Source: JAGPUQ01 sp036961295
GTDB lineage: Bacteria > Pseudomonadota > Gammaproteobacteria > Pseudomonadales > Porticoccaceae
Reading direction: 5' to 3'
DNA length: 64,000 bases
Assembly: GCA_036961295.1 (NCBI GenBank)
Contig: JBALVX010000001.1
Span: forward strand, 434,001 to 498,000
The position numbers were made by a program, and so were the translations under genes. Positions 17,470 to 24,943 of the stretch are shown here, piece by piece; the first letter of the stretch is position 1, and the number at the start of each line of letters is the position of its first letter. The notes below the pieces were generated by a model. That model saw nothing but the letters and a program-made list of their open reading frames with translations. It made no database searches and had not been told where the DNA came from.

Positions 17470-19431
17470 GTGACTTTATTTCGGCAGCTCGTGTTAGCGA
17501 TTTTGGTATTGGTGCTACTGCTTTACGGTGTCAATGTAGTGCTGAGTCTGAATAATACCCGCTCGCTGGTGGACCAGCAGATGGCGGTGCATGCGCAGGA
17601 TACGGCAACGTCTGTTGCGTTATCCCTGTCGCAGCTGGGTGTGGAGGACGATCCGGCTATTCTGGAGACATTTTTTAACGCGCTCGCCGACAGTGGTTTT
17701 TATCAGCGTATTTATTTTAGTGATATGGCAGGCTCAACGGTGGTTGAGCGCACCTTTAGAGTCGATGTTGAAGGCGTCCCCGACTGGTTTATAGGGATGA
17801 TGCAACTGCCGATTCACAGCGGCGAGGCGGAGGTGTCCTCGGGCTGGACGCGGCTAGGCAAGGTGAAGGTGGTGAGTCACCCAGGGCAGGCCTATCGGGA
17901 ATTATGGGCGGTAACGACCCAGCAATTTTTATGGTTTACCTCGTTTGCTGCGCTGCTGTGCGGTATTGCTGTGGTGGGGCTACGTTGGTTATTGGCCCCG
18001 CTGGGGCGTATTGAGCGCCAGGCTAATGCTATTTGTGATCAACAGTTCGTGATTCAGGACAATATCCCCAGGGCCCGCGAGTTGAGTTCGGTGGTCAATG
18101 CGATGAACCGCATGTCGAGCCGGCTCAAACAATTATTTACCAATCAGTCGGAGTTGATTGCGGATTTACGCGTGGCGTCCGCACACGATGCCGTTACTGG
18201 TTTATCCAATCGGGCGGATTTTGATGCGCGGCTGAATAGTTTTGTCAGTAGTGAAATGGGTTCCCACCGCGGTCTGCTGGCCATTATCTCGCTGGATAAC
18301 TTAGTCGAGATCAACACGCTTGGCGGGCGCGTTGAGGGTAATAATATTCTCGGCGCGATCGGCGGGGTGATGCAGCGCTTAGGCGAGAAGTATCCCAAGG
18401 CGATTCTGGCACGGCGTCAGGGCGCGGAATTTTCACTGTTTGTGCCCGATCTAGAAATTGATGAGGCGGAAGAGCTGGCGATTTCGGTGTTGCGCCAGAT
18501 CGAAGGCGTACCCTGGGTGCATAAAGACCGACAATCTCTAAAGTTTCGACTGGGCTTTACCCATAATGAAGAAGTAATCAATGGCCCGGAATTATTGAGC
18601 GAGGCGGATTTGGCGCTGCGGCAGGTCACGGAGCATTCGCCGCAAAACTGGTCCCGCTTTGCCGATATCGAAGACGTGGGTGTGCCTACGGTATCGCGTC
18701 CGGCGTTTGACTGGGCCGGATTGATTGAACGGGTTATAACGGAGCGCTCGGTCGAACTGCTGTATCAGCCCACCGTGAATGTGCCGGAACGAGTGCCGGT
18801 TGGTTGCGAGGTTTATACGCGGATCAACAACGGCAACGATGTGGTGTCGGCGGGGGTATTCTTGCCGATGGTTGAGCGCCACGGTTTTGCCGATGCCTAC
18901 GACCGCATGGTGCTGGAGTTACTGGCCGCGCAGGAAGACGATCAGTTCCCCATGTACTCGGTGAATCTTAGTAGCGCGTCGCTGGACTCAGCAGCGTTTA
19001 ATGCCTGGTTGAGTGAGTTTTTGAAGGGCAAGCGCGCACTGGCGGGCAAACTGGTTTTTGAACTGCCCGAGCACGCGATTAAAGTGAGCGAAAAAGCGGT
19101 GCGGGATTTTCAGAGTCTGGTGGAGCCTTACGGCTCGGGTATTGCGCTTGATCATTTCGGTTTGGAATCCTCCGGGTTTTCTTATCTGGGCAGTTTGCCG
19201 GTGGCTTACCTGAAAGTGCACCGCAGCTTTACGCGAAATATTCATTTGAATAAAGACAATCAGTTCTACATCAAATCGCTGTCTCAGCTCGCCCATACCC
19301 GGGAAATACTGTTGATCGCCGAAGGTATCGAGCTGGATGCCGAATGGCGGGTTCTGAGTGGGCTGAATATCGATGCCGCGCAGGGTTACTTTATCGGTAG
19401 ACCGGAACCGCGCGCGTTTTATCAGCAGTAA
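17470..19431 (+). CDS. lapD: LapD-like c-di-GMP receptor (degenerate GGDEF/EAL)
   Basis: An inner-membrane receptor that, when loaded with c-di-GMP, sequesters LapG and keeps the adhesin on the surface. The N-terminus TLFRQLVLAILVLVLLLYGVNVVLSLNNTR matches LapD/MoxY-type proteins. A periplasmic domain runs to a second membrane segment near residue 155, then a HAMP domain. The GGDEF site reads QGAEF (317-321), the EAL site EVY (447-449) and the DDFG site DHFG (from 561), so both enzymatic domains look inactive, as in known LapD. The frame is open to 17359; I chose GTG at 17470 because the protein then starts exactly where LapD homologs do (653 residues). The ribosome-binding site is poor. Confidence 0.92.
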   Translation: MTLFRQLVLAILVLVLLLYGVNVVLSLNNTRSLVDQQMAVHAQDTATSVALSLSQLGVEDDPAILETFFNALADSGFYQRIYFSDMAGSTVVERTFRVDVEGVPDWFIGMMQLPIHSGEAEVSSGWTRLGKVKVVSHPGQAYRELWAVTTQQFLWFTSFAALLCGIAVVGLRWLLAPLGRIERQANAICDQQFVIQDNIPRARELSSVVNAMNRMSSRLKQLFTNQSELIADLRVASAHDAVTGLSNRADFDARLNSFVSSEMGSHRGLLAIISLDNLVEINTLGGRVEGNNILGAIGGVMQRLGEKYPKAILARRQGAEFSLFVPDLEIDEAEELAISVLRQIEGVPWVHKDRQSLKFRLGFTHNEEVINGPELLSEADLALRQVTEHSPQNWSRFADIEDVGVPTVSRPAFDWAGLIERVITERSVELLYQPTVNVPERVPVGCEVYTRINNGNDVVSAGVFLPMVERHGFADAYDRMVLELLAAQEDDQFPMYSVNLSSASLDSAAFNAWLSEFLKGKRALAGKLVFELPEHAIKVSEKAVRDFQSLVEPYGSGIALDHFGLESSGFSYLGSLPVAYLKVHRSFTRNIHLNKDNQFYIKSLSQLAHTREILLIAEGIELDAEWRVLSGLNIDAAQGYFIGRPEPRAFYQQ

Positions 19432-19506
19432 GCGCAAGACTGAATTAGAGTACTCACTCGTAGCGATTAATCGCGATATTCTCACCAGCTGTGAGCCCAG
19501 GCGGTT

Positions 19507-19559
19507 TATAATTCGCGTCTGTATTTTTTGAGCCTGTATAATTCGCGCTTATATTTTTC
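19507..19559 (+). repeat. 30-bp-spaced direct repeats with TATAAT before gltX
   Basis: Two 23-bp near-copies starting TATAATTCGCG (19507 and 19537), each followed by a T-rich run, lie just ahead of gltX. Both contain a perfect -10-like hexamer but neither has a recognisable -35 at 16-18 bp. They may be duplicated promoter elements or simply a local duplication. Confidence 0.5.
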
Positions 19560-19572
19560 TGGAAATTGATTG

Positions 19573-21087
19573 ATGACTGTCCGTACCCGCATTGCGCCGT
19601 CCCCCACTGGCGATCCTCACGTCGGTACCGCTTATATTGCCCTGTTTAATTATTGCTTTGCCCGTCAGCAGGGCGGGCAGTTTGTGCTGCGCATTGAAGA
19701 TACCGATCAGCAACGCAGTACGCCGGAATCCGAAGCGATGATTTTGGACAGCCTGAGCTGGCTGGGTCTACAGTGGGACGAAGGCCCGGATGTCGGCGGC
19801 CCCCACGGTCCCTATCGACAGAGCGAACGCTCCGCTATTTATCTCGAACATGCGCAAATTCTGGTTGAGAAAGGCCATGCGTTTTATTGCTTCGCGAGTG
19901 CTGAAGAGTTGGATGTTATGCGTCGCGAGCAGCAGAGCCGGGGCGAAACACCAAAATATGATGGCCGCGGCTTGCTGCTCAGCGCCGACGAGGTGCAAGG
20001 TCGCTTAGCTCAGGGTGATCCGTATGTTATCCGTATGAAAGTCCCTGAGAGCGGCGTGTGTTGCTTTCAGGACCGCTTGCGTGGGGAGATTGAGATTCCC
20101 TGGGCTCAGGTAGACATGCAGGTGCTACTCAAAGCCGATGGTCTGCCGACTTATCACCTGGCCAATGTGGTGGATGATCACCTAATGGAGATTACCCACG
20201 TGATTCGCGGTGAGGAGTGGATTAACTCCGCGCCCAAGCATCAGTTGTTGTACGAGTACTTCGGCTGGACCATGCCGGAACTGTGCCATATGCCTTTGTT
20301 GCGTAATACCGACAAAAGCAAACTCAGCAAACGCAAAAATCCCACCAGTATTGCGTATTACCAGGCCATGGGTTATCTGCCGGAAGGGCTGGTCAATTAC
20401 CTGGGGCGCATGGGCTGGTCGATGCCTAACGAGGAAGAGAAATTTGCCCTGTCAGAGATGATCGAGCATTTTGATCTCGATAAAGTACATCTTGGGGGGC
20501 CGGTCTTCGATACCGAAAAACTCGACTGGCTCAATGGTCGCTGGATTCGTGAAGACCTTGATAACGAAGCCTTTGCCGAGCGGCTGGCGGCGTGGGCCTT
20601 TAATCGGGAAAATCTCAGCCGAATGATCCCGCTGATTAAAGAGCGCACCGAAAAATTCACCGACATAGCGCCTCTGGCGAGCTTTTTGTTGTCGGGCATG
20701 CCATCTCTGCCGGAGCAGGCCTTTGCCCATAAAACGCTCGATGATGAGGCGGTTAAAAGAATCCTGCAATTTGCCAGTTGGCGCCTGGATGTGTTGCGCC
20801 ACTGGGAGAAGGCCAGCTTATACGCAGAACTCAATCAGCTGGCCGGCGCACTGGAGTTAAAGCTTAAAGTCTTTTTGGCACCGTTGTTTATTGCTGTGGC
20901 AGGTTCGTCTTCGGCACCGCCCCTGTTTGATGCCATGGTGGTGCTCGGGCCGGACATGGTGCGGGCGCGTATTCGCCACGGCCTGGCGCATATTGGTAAG
21001 CCCTCCAAAAAACAATTAAAGGCCTGGCAAAAGGAGTACGAGGCCTTAACTCGCGACCGGGAGGCTCATCCTGAGGAACAACCTTGA
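19573..21087 (+). CDS. gltX: glutamyl-tRNA synthetase
   Basis: A class I aminoacyl-tRNA synthetase charging tRNA-Glu. It has the HIGH-like motif in APSPTGDPHVGTAY (residues about 8-21) and the KMSKS-like motif DKSKLSKRKNP near residue 250, plus GGPHGPYRQSER and DDHLMEITHVIRGEEW. The length of 504 residues is normal for bacterial GltX. ATG at 19573 is preferred over the immediately upstream TTG because the protein then begins MTVRTRIAPSPTG. tRNA-Ala follows directly, a linkage common in gammaproteobacteria, and the tRNA promoter's -35 overlaps this gene's stop codon. Confidence 0.97.
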   Translation: MTVRTRIAPSPTGDPHVGTAYIALFNYCFARQQGGQFVLRIEDTDQQRSTPESEAMILDSLSWLGLQWDEGPDVGGPHGPYRQSERSAIYLEHAQILVEKGHAFYCFASAEELDVMRREQQSRGETPKYDGRGLLLSADEVQGRLAQGDPYVIRMKVPESGVCCFQDRLRGEIEIPWAQVDMQVLLKADGLPTYHLANVVDDHLMEITHVIRGEEWINSAPKHQLLYEYFGWTMPELCHMPLLRNTDKSKLSKRKNPTSIAYYQAMGYLPEGLVNYLGRMGWSMPNEEEKFALSEMIEHFDLDKVHLGGPVFDTEKLDWLNGRWIREDLDNEAFAERLAAWAFNRENLSRMIPLIKERTEKFTDIAPLASFLLSGMPSLPEQAFAHKTLDDEAVKRILQFASWRLDVLRHWEKASLYAELNQLAGALELKLKVFLAPLFIAVAGSSSAPPLFDAMVVLGPDMVRARIRHGLAHIGKPSKKQLKAWQKEYEALTRDREAHPEEQP

Positions 21088-21112
21088 CAGCATAGCGGCA
21101 CCTGCCTAGAAT
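21084..21112 (+). promoter_or_regulatory. strong sigma-70 promoter of tRNA-Ala
   Basis: TTGACA (21084-21089) and TAGAAT (21107-21112) are separated by 17 bp, 13 nt before the mature tRNA. The segment after the -10, GCCGCCC, is GC-rich like the discriminators of stringently controlled stable-RNA promoters. The -35 overlaps the gltX stop codon. Confidence 0.88.
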
Positions 21113-21124
21113 GCCGCCCTCTTT

Positions 21125-21200
21125 GGGGCCATAGCTCAGCTGGGAGAGCGCAACACTGGCAGTGTTGAGGTCAGCGGTTCGATCCCGCTTGGCTCCACCA
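21125..21200 (+). tRNA. tRNA-Ala (anticodon GGC)
   Basis: A 76-nt cloverleaf. The acceptor stem is GGGGCCA with TGGCTCC (one G-U pair) and the CCA is encoded. The anticodon stem CAACA/TGTTG encloses the loop CTGGCAG with anticodon GGC, and the T-arm has GGTTCGATCC. It decodes GCC/GCU alanine codons. It has its own promoter and terminator. Confidence 0.98.
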
Positions 21201-21207
21201 AAAAATC

Positions 21208-21239
21208 AAACCTTCAGGCGCAAGCGTGAGGGTTTTTTT
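21208..21239 (+). terminator. rho-independent terminator after tRNA-Ala
   Basis: AACCTTCA pairs with TGAGGGTT, with an inner CGC/GCG stem, followed by seven T's, 8 nt after the tRNA CCA end. The remaining 240 bp up to the next gene show no further recognisable element. Confidence 0.85.
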
Positions 21240-21481
21240 GTGCCTGTATGCCTACTGGGCAAAGCCTTATTGTGTGCCGAGCCTTACTTCGGTCTATCGG
21301 GAGCGCTGGTGTAATCTGAATCGTCATTAAAGTAAAGTAATTGACGATTGATTAATCATGCAAATAACGATCTAATAGCACCATAAAAATATGCCGATCT
21401 CCTCGTTGATTGCACAGATGGCCTGGGGCCACTGGGCGGGCTAGACCGAGTAGATTCACCAGGAAGGAAGGAACGATAATA

Positions 21482-22273
21482 ATGTCACGGAAATTGCTAA
21501 TTCTTACAGGGTTGTTTTTGGTGGGCTGTCAGGGTGCAGGCACTATTGAGCCTGAACCGAAAGGAAGTGTTGCTCAACCTTCCCCCGTGATATCACAATT
21601 TATTGCTGACCCTACGCTGTCTACCGACGAGCGCTTGCGCGAAGTCTTTCGCCAGCTGGAGTTGGGCGAGGTGGGGCAGGCAGAGGCGGAACTTGATGCC
21701 TACCTTGTTGAAAAACCCGGGGGTAAAGTCGCTGCAGATTTGAAGCGGCAGATAGATCTTGGCCCTAACGAATACTATCCCGCTGAATCCGTTGACGTGA
21801 CCCTAATGTCTGGAGAGTCTCTTTCCACCCTGGCGCAAAAATATCTCGGAACTGCTTACCAGTTTTATGCATTAGCTAAGTACAACGGCATCGCTAAAGC
21901 CAATGATTTGAAAGCGGGTCAGGTGGTGCGGATTCCGCTGACCGACTTTGCTCGGCAAGCATTGAAAAATCCTCAGGCTGTCGAAGCTGAGCCGGCTCAG
22001 ATCAGTGATGCTGAGAGCGATATTGAGAGCGATATCGAGGGCACCGCTGATAATGCAGTTGCCGAGGAGCTCCCGGTCCTTGAAGTGCAAGACTTAGAAG
22101 CGACGGCTGACGAATACCATAAGCAGGCGTCTATGGCGTTCCGGCGTCAGGAGCTTGATCAAGCCATAGCACTTTGGGACAAAGTTTTGGAAATAGATCC
22201 GTCGCATCAACATGCGATGTCTGGTCGTTTACAGGCGATGGAATTAAGGAAAAAACTATCAGATTTACAGTGA
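21482..22273 (+). CDS. LysM- and TPR-containing lipoprotein
   Basis: A predicted outer-membrane lipoprotein of 263 residues. The N-terminus MSRKLLILTGLFLVGC ends in a lipobox. A LysM domain (about 105-155: SGESLSTLAQKYLGTAYQFYALAKYNG...LKAGQVVRIPL) should bind peptidoglycan or a similar glycan. An acidic linker and a C-terminal TPR motif (about 220-255) follow. ATG 21482 is chosen over the upstream in-frame start at 21410 because it gives a perfect lipobox signal peptide and follows AGGAAGGAAGGAACG. The next gene (FHA) is 57 bp downstream. The convergent operon also encodes a LysM protein and a TPR lipoprotein, so a shared envelope role is likely. Confidence 0.8.
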   Translation: MSRKLLILTGLFLVGCQGAGTIEPEPKGSVAQPSPVISQFIADPTLSTDERLREVFRQLELGEVGQAEAELDAYLVEKPGGKVAADLKRQIDLGPNEYYPAESVDVTLMSGESLSTLAQKYLGTAYQFYALAKYNGIAKANDLKAGQVVRIPLTDFARQALKNPQAVEAEPAQISDAESDIESDIEGTADNAVAEELPVLEVQDLEATADEYHKQASMAFRRQELDQAIALWDKVLEIDPSHQHAMSGRLQAMELRKKLSDLQ

Positions 22274-22330
22274 AGCGGATCGAGCCTTGAATCTAAATGA
22301 TAAAAATAATACAAACGTTGCGCGATAAGA

Positions 22331-23017
22331 ATGAATACCTTGTCGAATAAAATTCGCGGTTTATTTGGTGAGTTACGTCGTCGAAGAGTGTTGAATACCT
22401 TTGTGCTGTATGTGGTGTCTTGCTGGGTAATCCTGCAGGTTTGCTCGGTCGCTTTTCCGATTTACGATATTGCTAATAGTTATTACCATTGGCTTTTCGT
22501 GGCTTTTTTCGCACTTTTCCCAGTGGTGATAAGTGTTTCATGGTTTTATCAATTGACCCCCAGGGGCTTTGTCAAGATTGCTCCTTTTGTGGAGCGTCGC
22601 GCCTTGGATAACTTATCCCCACGACTGGATAGACGAGCCGCAGCAGATCAGTTTCATAATCGCGAGGATGTCAGGTGGTCGATTTTTGCGGAAACGGGAC
22701 CGGTTGAGGGCCTGGAGTACGCCATCACCAAGTCAATCACCTTAGGGCGTGCGATTGAGTGTGAAATTACTTTGCCGCGTTCGTATATATCGCGCAATCA
22801 CGCACGCATCGCCTTAGAAGGTGGTGTGTTGTTCGTAGAAGACCTGGGTTCATCTAATGGCACGCTCGTTAACGGCGTTAAAACAACGGGCCAGCAAACG
22901 TTATATCATGGCGATGAGTTGCGTTTTAAGGACGTAGTGTTCAGGGTGGTAGAGAACTCGTCGAACCTTGGCAGTGAGGCGCTATTTAATCAGACAACTT
23001 TTATAGACCAGGCTTGA
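22331..23017 (+). CDS. membrane-anchored FHA-domain protein
   Basis: The 228-residue protein has two N-terminal membrane helices (about 21-43 and 50-72) followed by a cytoplasmic C-terminal FHA domain (about 130-215). The FHA landmarks are GRAIECEITLPRSYISRNHARI and DLGSSNGTLVNGVK, with the Arg, Ser and Asn phosphothreonine-binding residues in place. The N-terminal part (ELRRRRVLNTFVLYVVSCWVILQV) resembles the membrane modules found in some adenylate cyclase/TPR proteins. FHA domains read out Ser/Thr kinase phosphorylation, and a Ser/Thr kinase and PP2C phosphatase are encoded just beyond the convergent end, 20 bp away. It probably forms an operon with the LysM lipoprotein. Confidence 0.85.
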   Translation: MNTLSNKIRGLFGELRRRRVLNTFVLYVVSCWVILQVCSVAFPIYDIANSYYHWLFVAFFALFPVVISVSWFYQLTPRGFVKIAPFVERRALDNLSPRLDRRAAADQFHNREDVRWSIFAETGPVEGLEYAITKSITLGRAIECEITLPRSYISRNHARIALEGGVLFVEDLGSSNGTLVNGVKTTGQQTLYHGDELRFKDVVFRVVENSSNLGSEALFNQTTFIDQA

Positions 23018-23036
23018 TAACTGCTGTTCTCACTAG

Positions 23037-23936
23037 TTATTTTTGTAGTTGTTTTATTTTGTTTAAATTGTCTTGCATACGTTGAGTTTGTGTCAGTAGT
23101 ATTTGTGCCTGTGTGTGTCCTGGCTGGTAGTAAAGTGCTTGCTCAAGCCCCTTTATTGTTCGATTTAGATCACTGTTTAAGAAAGTTTTTGCCTGTGCGT
23201 AGTAGCTATCTGCCAGCTTGCGTTTGAGTGTGGCGATACGAGCAGCATGCTCGGGTGTGTTAGTGGTGTGGGGTCGCATTTGATCAAAGTGGACAGTGGC
23301 ACGCACTGGGTCGTTGTTTTGAATATATTGTTGAACCAGTAAAAAATCGGTTTCATAAAGTAAGGCCAGCATCCTTGAGTCCATTTCATTAGTGCTTAGC
23401 TGTCGACTTAACTTGTCGATGCTTGTGTATTTTCCTCGCTTGAACAGCGCCTCCAGTTGCTTGAAATTAACACGCCCATCAGCTGAAGGTTGTTTTCTGG
23501 TTTTTAAAGCGGCCCGGTTTTTGGTTTTTTGTGCATTCTGCATACGTTGTGTGGTGATTTTTTTGAGATAGCTAAATGCTTGCTGGTGGTGTGGATTACT
23601 TGCCAGTGTTTTCAAAAAATAGGTTTCAGCCTGGCGTGTGTTGCCTCGATTGAAGGCGCTCAGACCTGTGGAGAAATAGCGTTTAGCTCGCGTATTGATC
23701 TTGCTCTGCAGGCGGTCAATGGCACTTAGCGCCTGCTGGTTGGATGGTTCAATGGCGACCACGATCTGCCATTGATTTAGCGCCCTCGGAAAATCATTAT
23801 TTTGTTCCAGCTGTTGGGCGCGAATTTTTCGAGCATCAATAAACTGCGCCGTTGTTTCCTGTGGCGGTGGGCTGACGCAGGCAAACAGAGTTAGACTGAG
23901 GGAAAAGATCAGCAGACGTTTGAGGATATTGCTCAC
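23037..23936 (-). CDS. TPR-repeat lipoprotein
   Basis: The 299-residue protein starts with MSNILKRLLIFSLSLTLFAC, a lipoprotein signal with Cys at residue 20. A helical TPR-like array follows (PRALNQWQIVVAIEPSNQQALSAI, GNTRQAETYFLKTLASNPHHQQAFSYL, and again near the C-terminus GLEQALYYQPGHTQAQILL), then a basic mid-section. Its start overlaps the stop of the deacetylase gene by 4 bp, so the two are translationally coupled. It is probably a periplasmic scaffold anchored to the outer membrane. No enzymatic motif was seen. Confidence 0.75.
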   Translation of the reverse strand: MSNILKRLLIFSLSLTLFACVSPPPQETTAQFIDARKIRAQQLEQNNDFPRALNQWQIVVAIEPSNQQALSAIDRLQSKINTRAKRYFSTGLSAFNRGNTRQAETYFLKTLASNPHHQQAFSYLKKITTQRMQNAQKTKNRAALKTRKQPSADGRVNFKQLEALFKRGKYTSIDKLSRQLSTNEMDSRMLALLYETDFLLVQQYIQNNDPVRATVHFDQMRPHTTNTPEHAARIATLKRKLADSYYAQAKTFLNSDLNRTIKGLEQALYYQPGHTQAQILLTQTQRMQDNLNKIKQLQK

Positions 23937-24943
23937 TGTAAATCTTTTTCTACGTAGTGGGTAAGGAAGCTTTTGAAGTCGTCCAACGTGTGATTGTTGT
24001 AAATCATGGTGCGGCGCAATAGGTAGGGGGCCGCGAATGTAGGGTTGCTGCCGCGGTTAACGGTGACCGCGAGTGCGTAATTTGATTGCTTCAGGGTTTC
24101 AATAACGTAGGGGCTACTGTCGCCGTAGGGATAGGCCAGGTAGCGGGGTTCCACGCCTAGTTTTTTCCGTAAAGATTGATCAGCGTGGCTAATTTCACCG
24201 CGTATTCTGCTTTGATAAACCGTGTTATCGATGTCTTTCGAGGTTGTGGCAAGACTGGTGTGGGTTTTAGTGTGAGATTGAATGTCGATGATATCGCTAC
24301 TTTGCAATTCCTTAAGTTGGCTCCAGGTCAACGCAGCAGACCCACCCACAAAGTCGGTGTAGAGGAAAACGGTTGCGGGGAACTGATATTTTTTTAAAAT
24401 TGGGTAGGCGATGTTATAGATGGAACGATATCCGTCGTCGATGGTTAAGACCACTACTTTTGGCGGTATGGGAAGTTTCCGGTTTAACATTTCCTCGAGT
24501 TGAGAAAGTGGTATAACCTGGAAATTGTTTTCCGCCAGGTAGGCCATTTGCTGTTCAAAATCCTGCGCTGATACCGCAAGTTGATTAGAGGCCCTGGCCC
24601 CGGATGAAAACTGGTGGTAACACAGTACGGGCACCGTGCGATAACCATCAGGGTATACCGATACGGGATTGGCGGGCTTGAGCGGTATGGCGAGTAATTG
24701 CCCGGGTACGGCTGTGGTCAGGTTGTTTAGCTCGCGAATTTGCCAGGCTTGATTACGGTCTTTGAGGTACTTCTGGGCCAGGTCTTCGATGTTTTGTTGC
24801 GAATGTAGGCGAACAACAATAATGTTTTTGTCGCCGGCTATTTCTTTGGTCTTACCGCCTGGGATGCCGAGCGAAAGGCTATAAGAGGGCGTTGCGAGGG
24901 ACAGAGTGAGACCAAGCAGTATTATTGATAATGCTCTAGTCAA
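23933..24943 (-). CDS. LysM / NodB polysaccharide deacetylase
   Basis: An exported carbohydrate esterase (CE4). A signal peptide (about 1-22) precedes a LysM-like segment (about 42-90, ending PGQLLAIPL) and a NodB deacetylase domain. The latter has TIDDGY (catalytic and metal Asp), SHTKTH (metal His pair) and LAYPYGDSS. The length is 336 residues. Enzymes of this type remove acetyl groups from peptidoglycan or an exopolysaccharide; the LysM favours a cell-wall glycan. It overlaps the end of the Ser/Thr kinase gene by 8 bp and the start of the TPR lipoprotein by 4 bp, so all three are one transcription unit. Confidence 0.88.
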   Translation of the reverse strand: MTRALSIILLGLTLSLATPSYSLSLGIPGGKTKEIAGDKNIIVVRLHSQQNIEDLAQKYLKDRNQAWQIRELNNLTTAVPGQLLAIPLKPANPVSVYPDGYRTVPVLCYHQFSSGARASNQLAVSAQDFEQQMAYLAENNFQVIPLSQLEEMLNRKLPIPPKVVVLTIDDGYRSIYNIAYPILKKYQFPATVFLYTDFVGGSAALTWSQLKELQSSDIIDIQSHTKTHTSLATTSKDIDNTVYQSRIRGEISHADQSLRKKLGVEPRYLAYPYGDSSPYVIETLKQSNYALAVTVNRGSNPTFAAPYLLRRTMIYNNHTLDDFKSFLTHYVEKDLQ

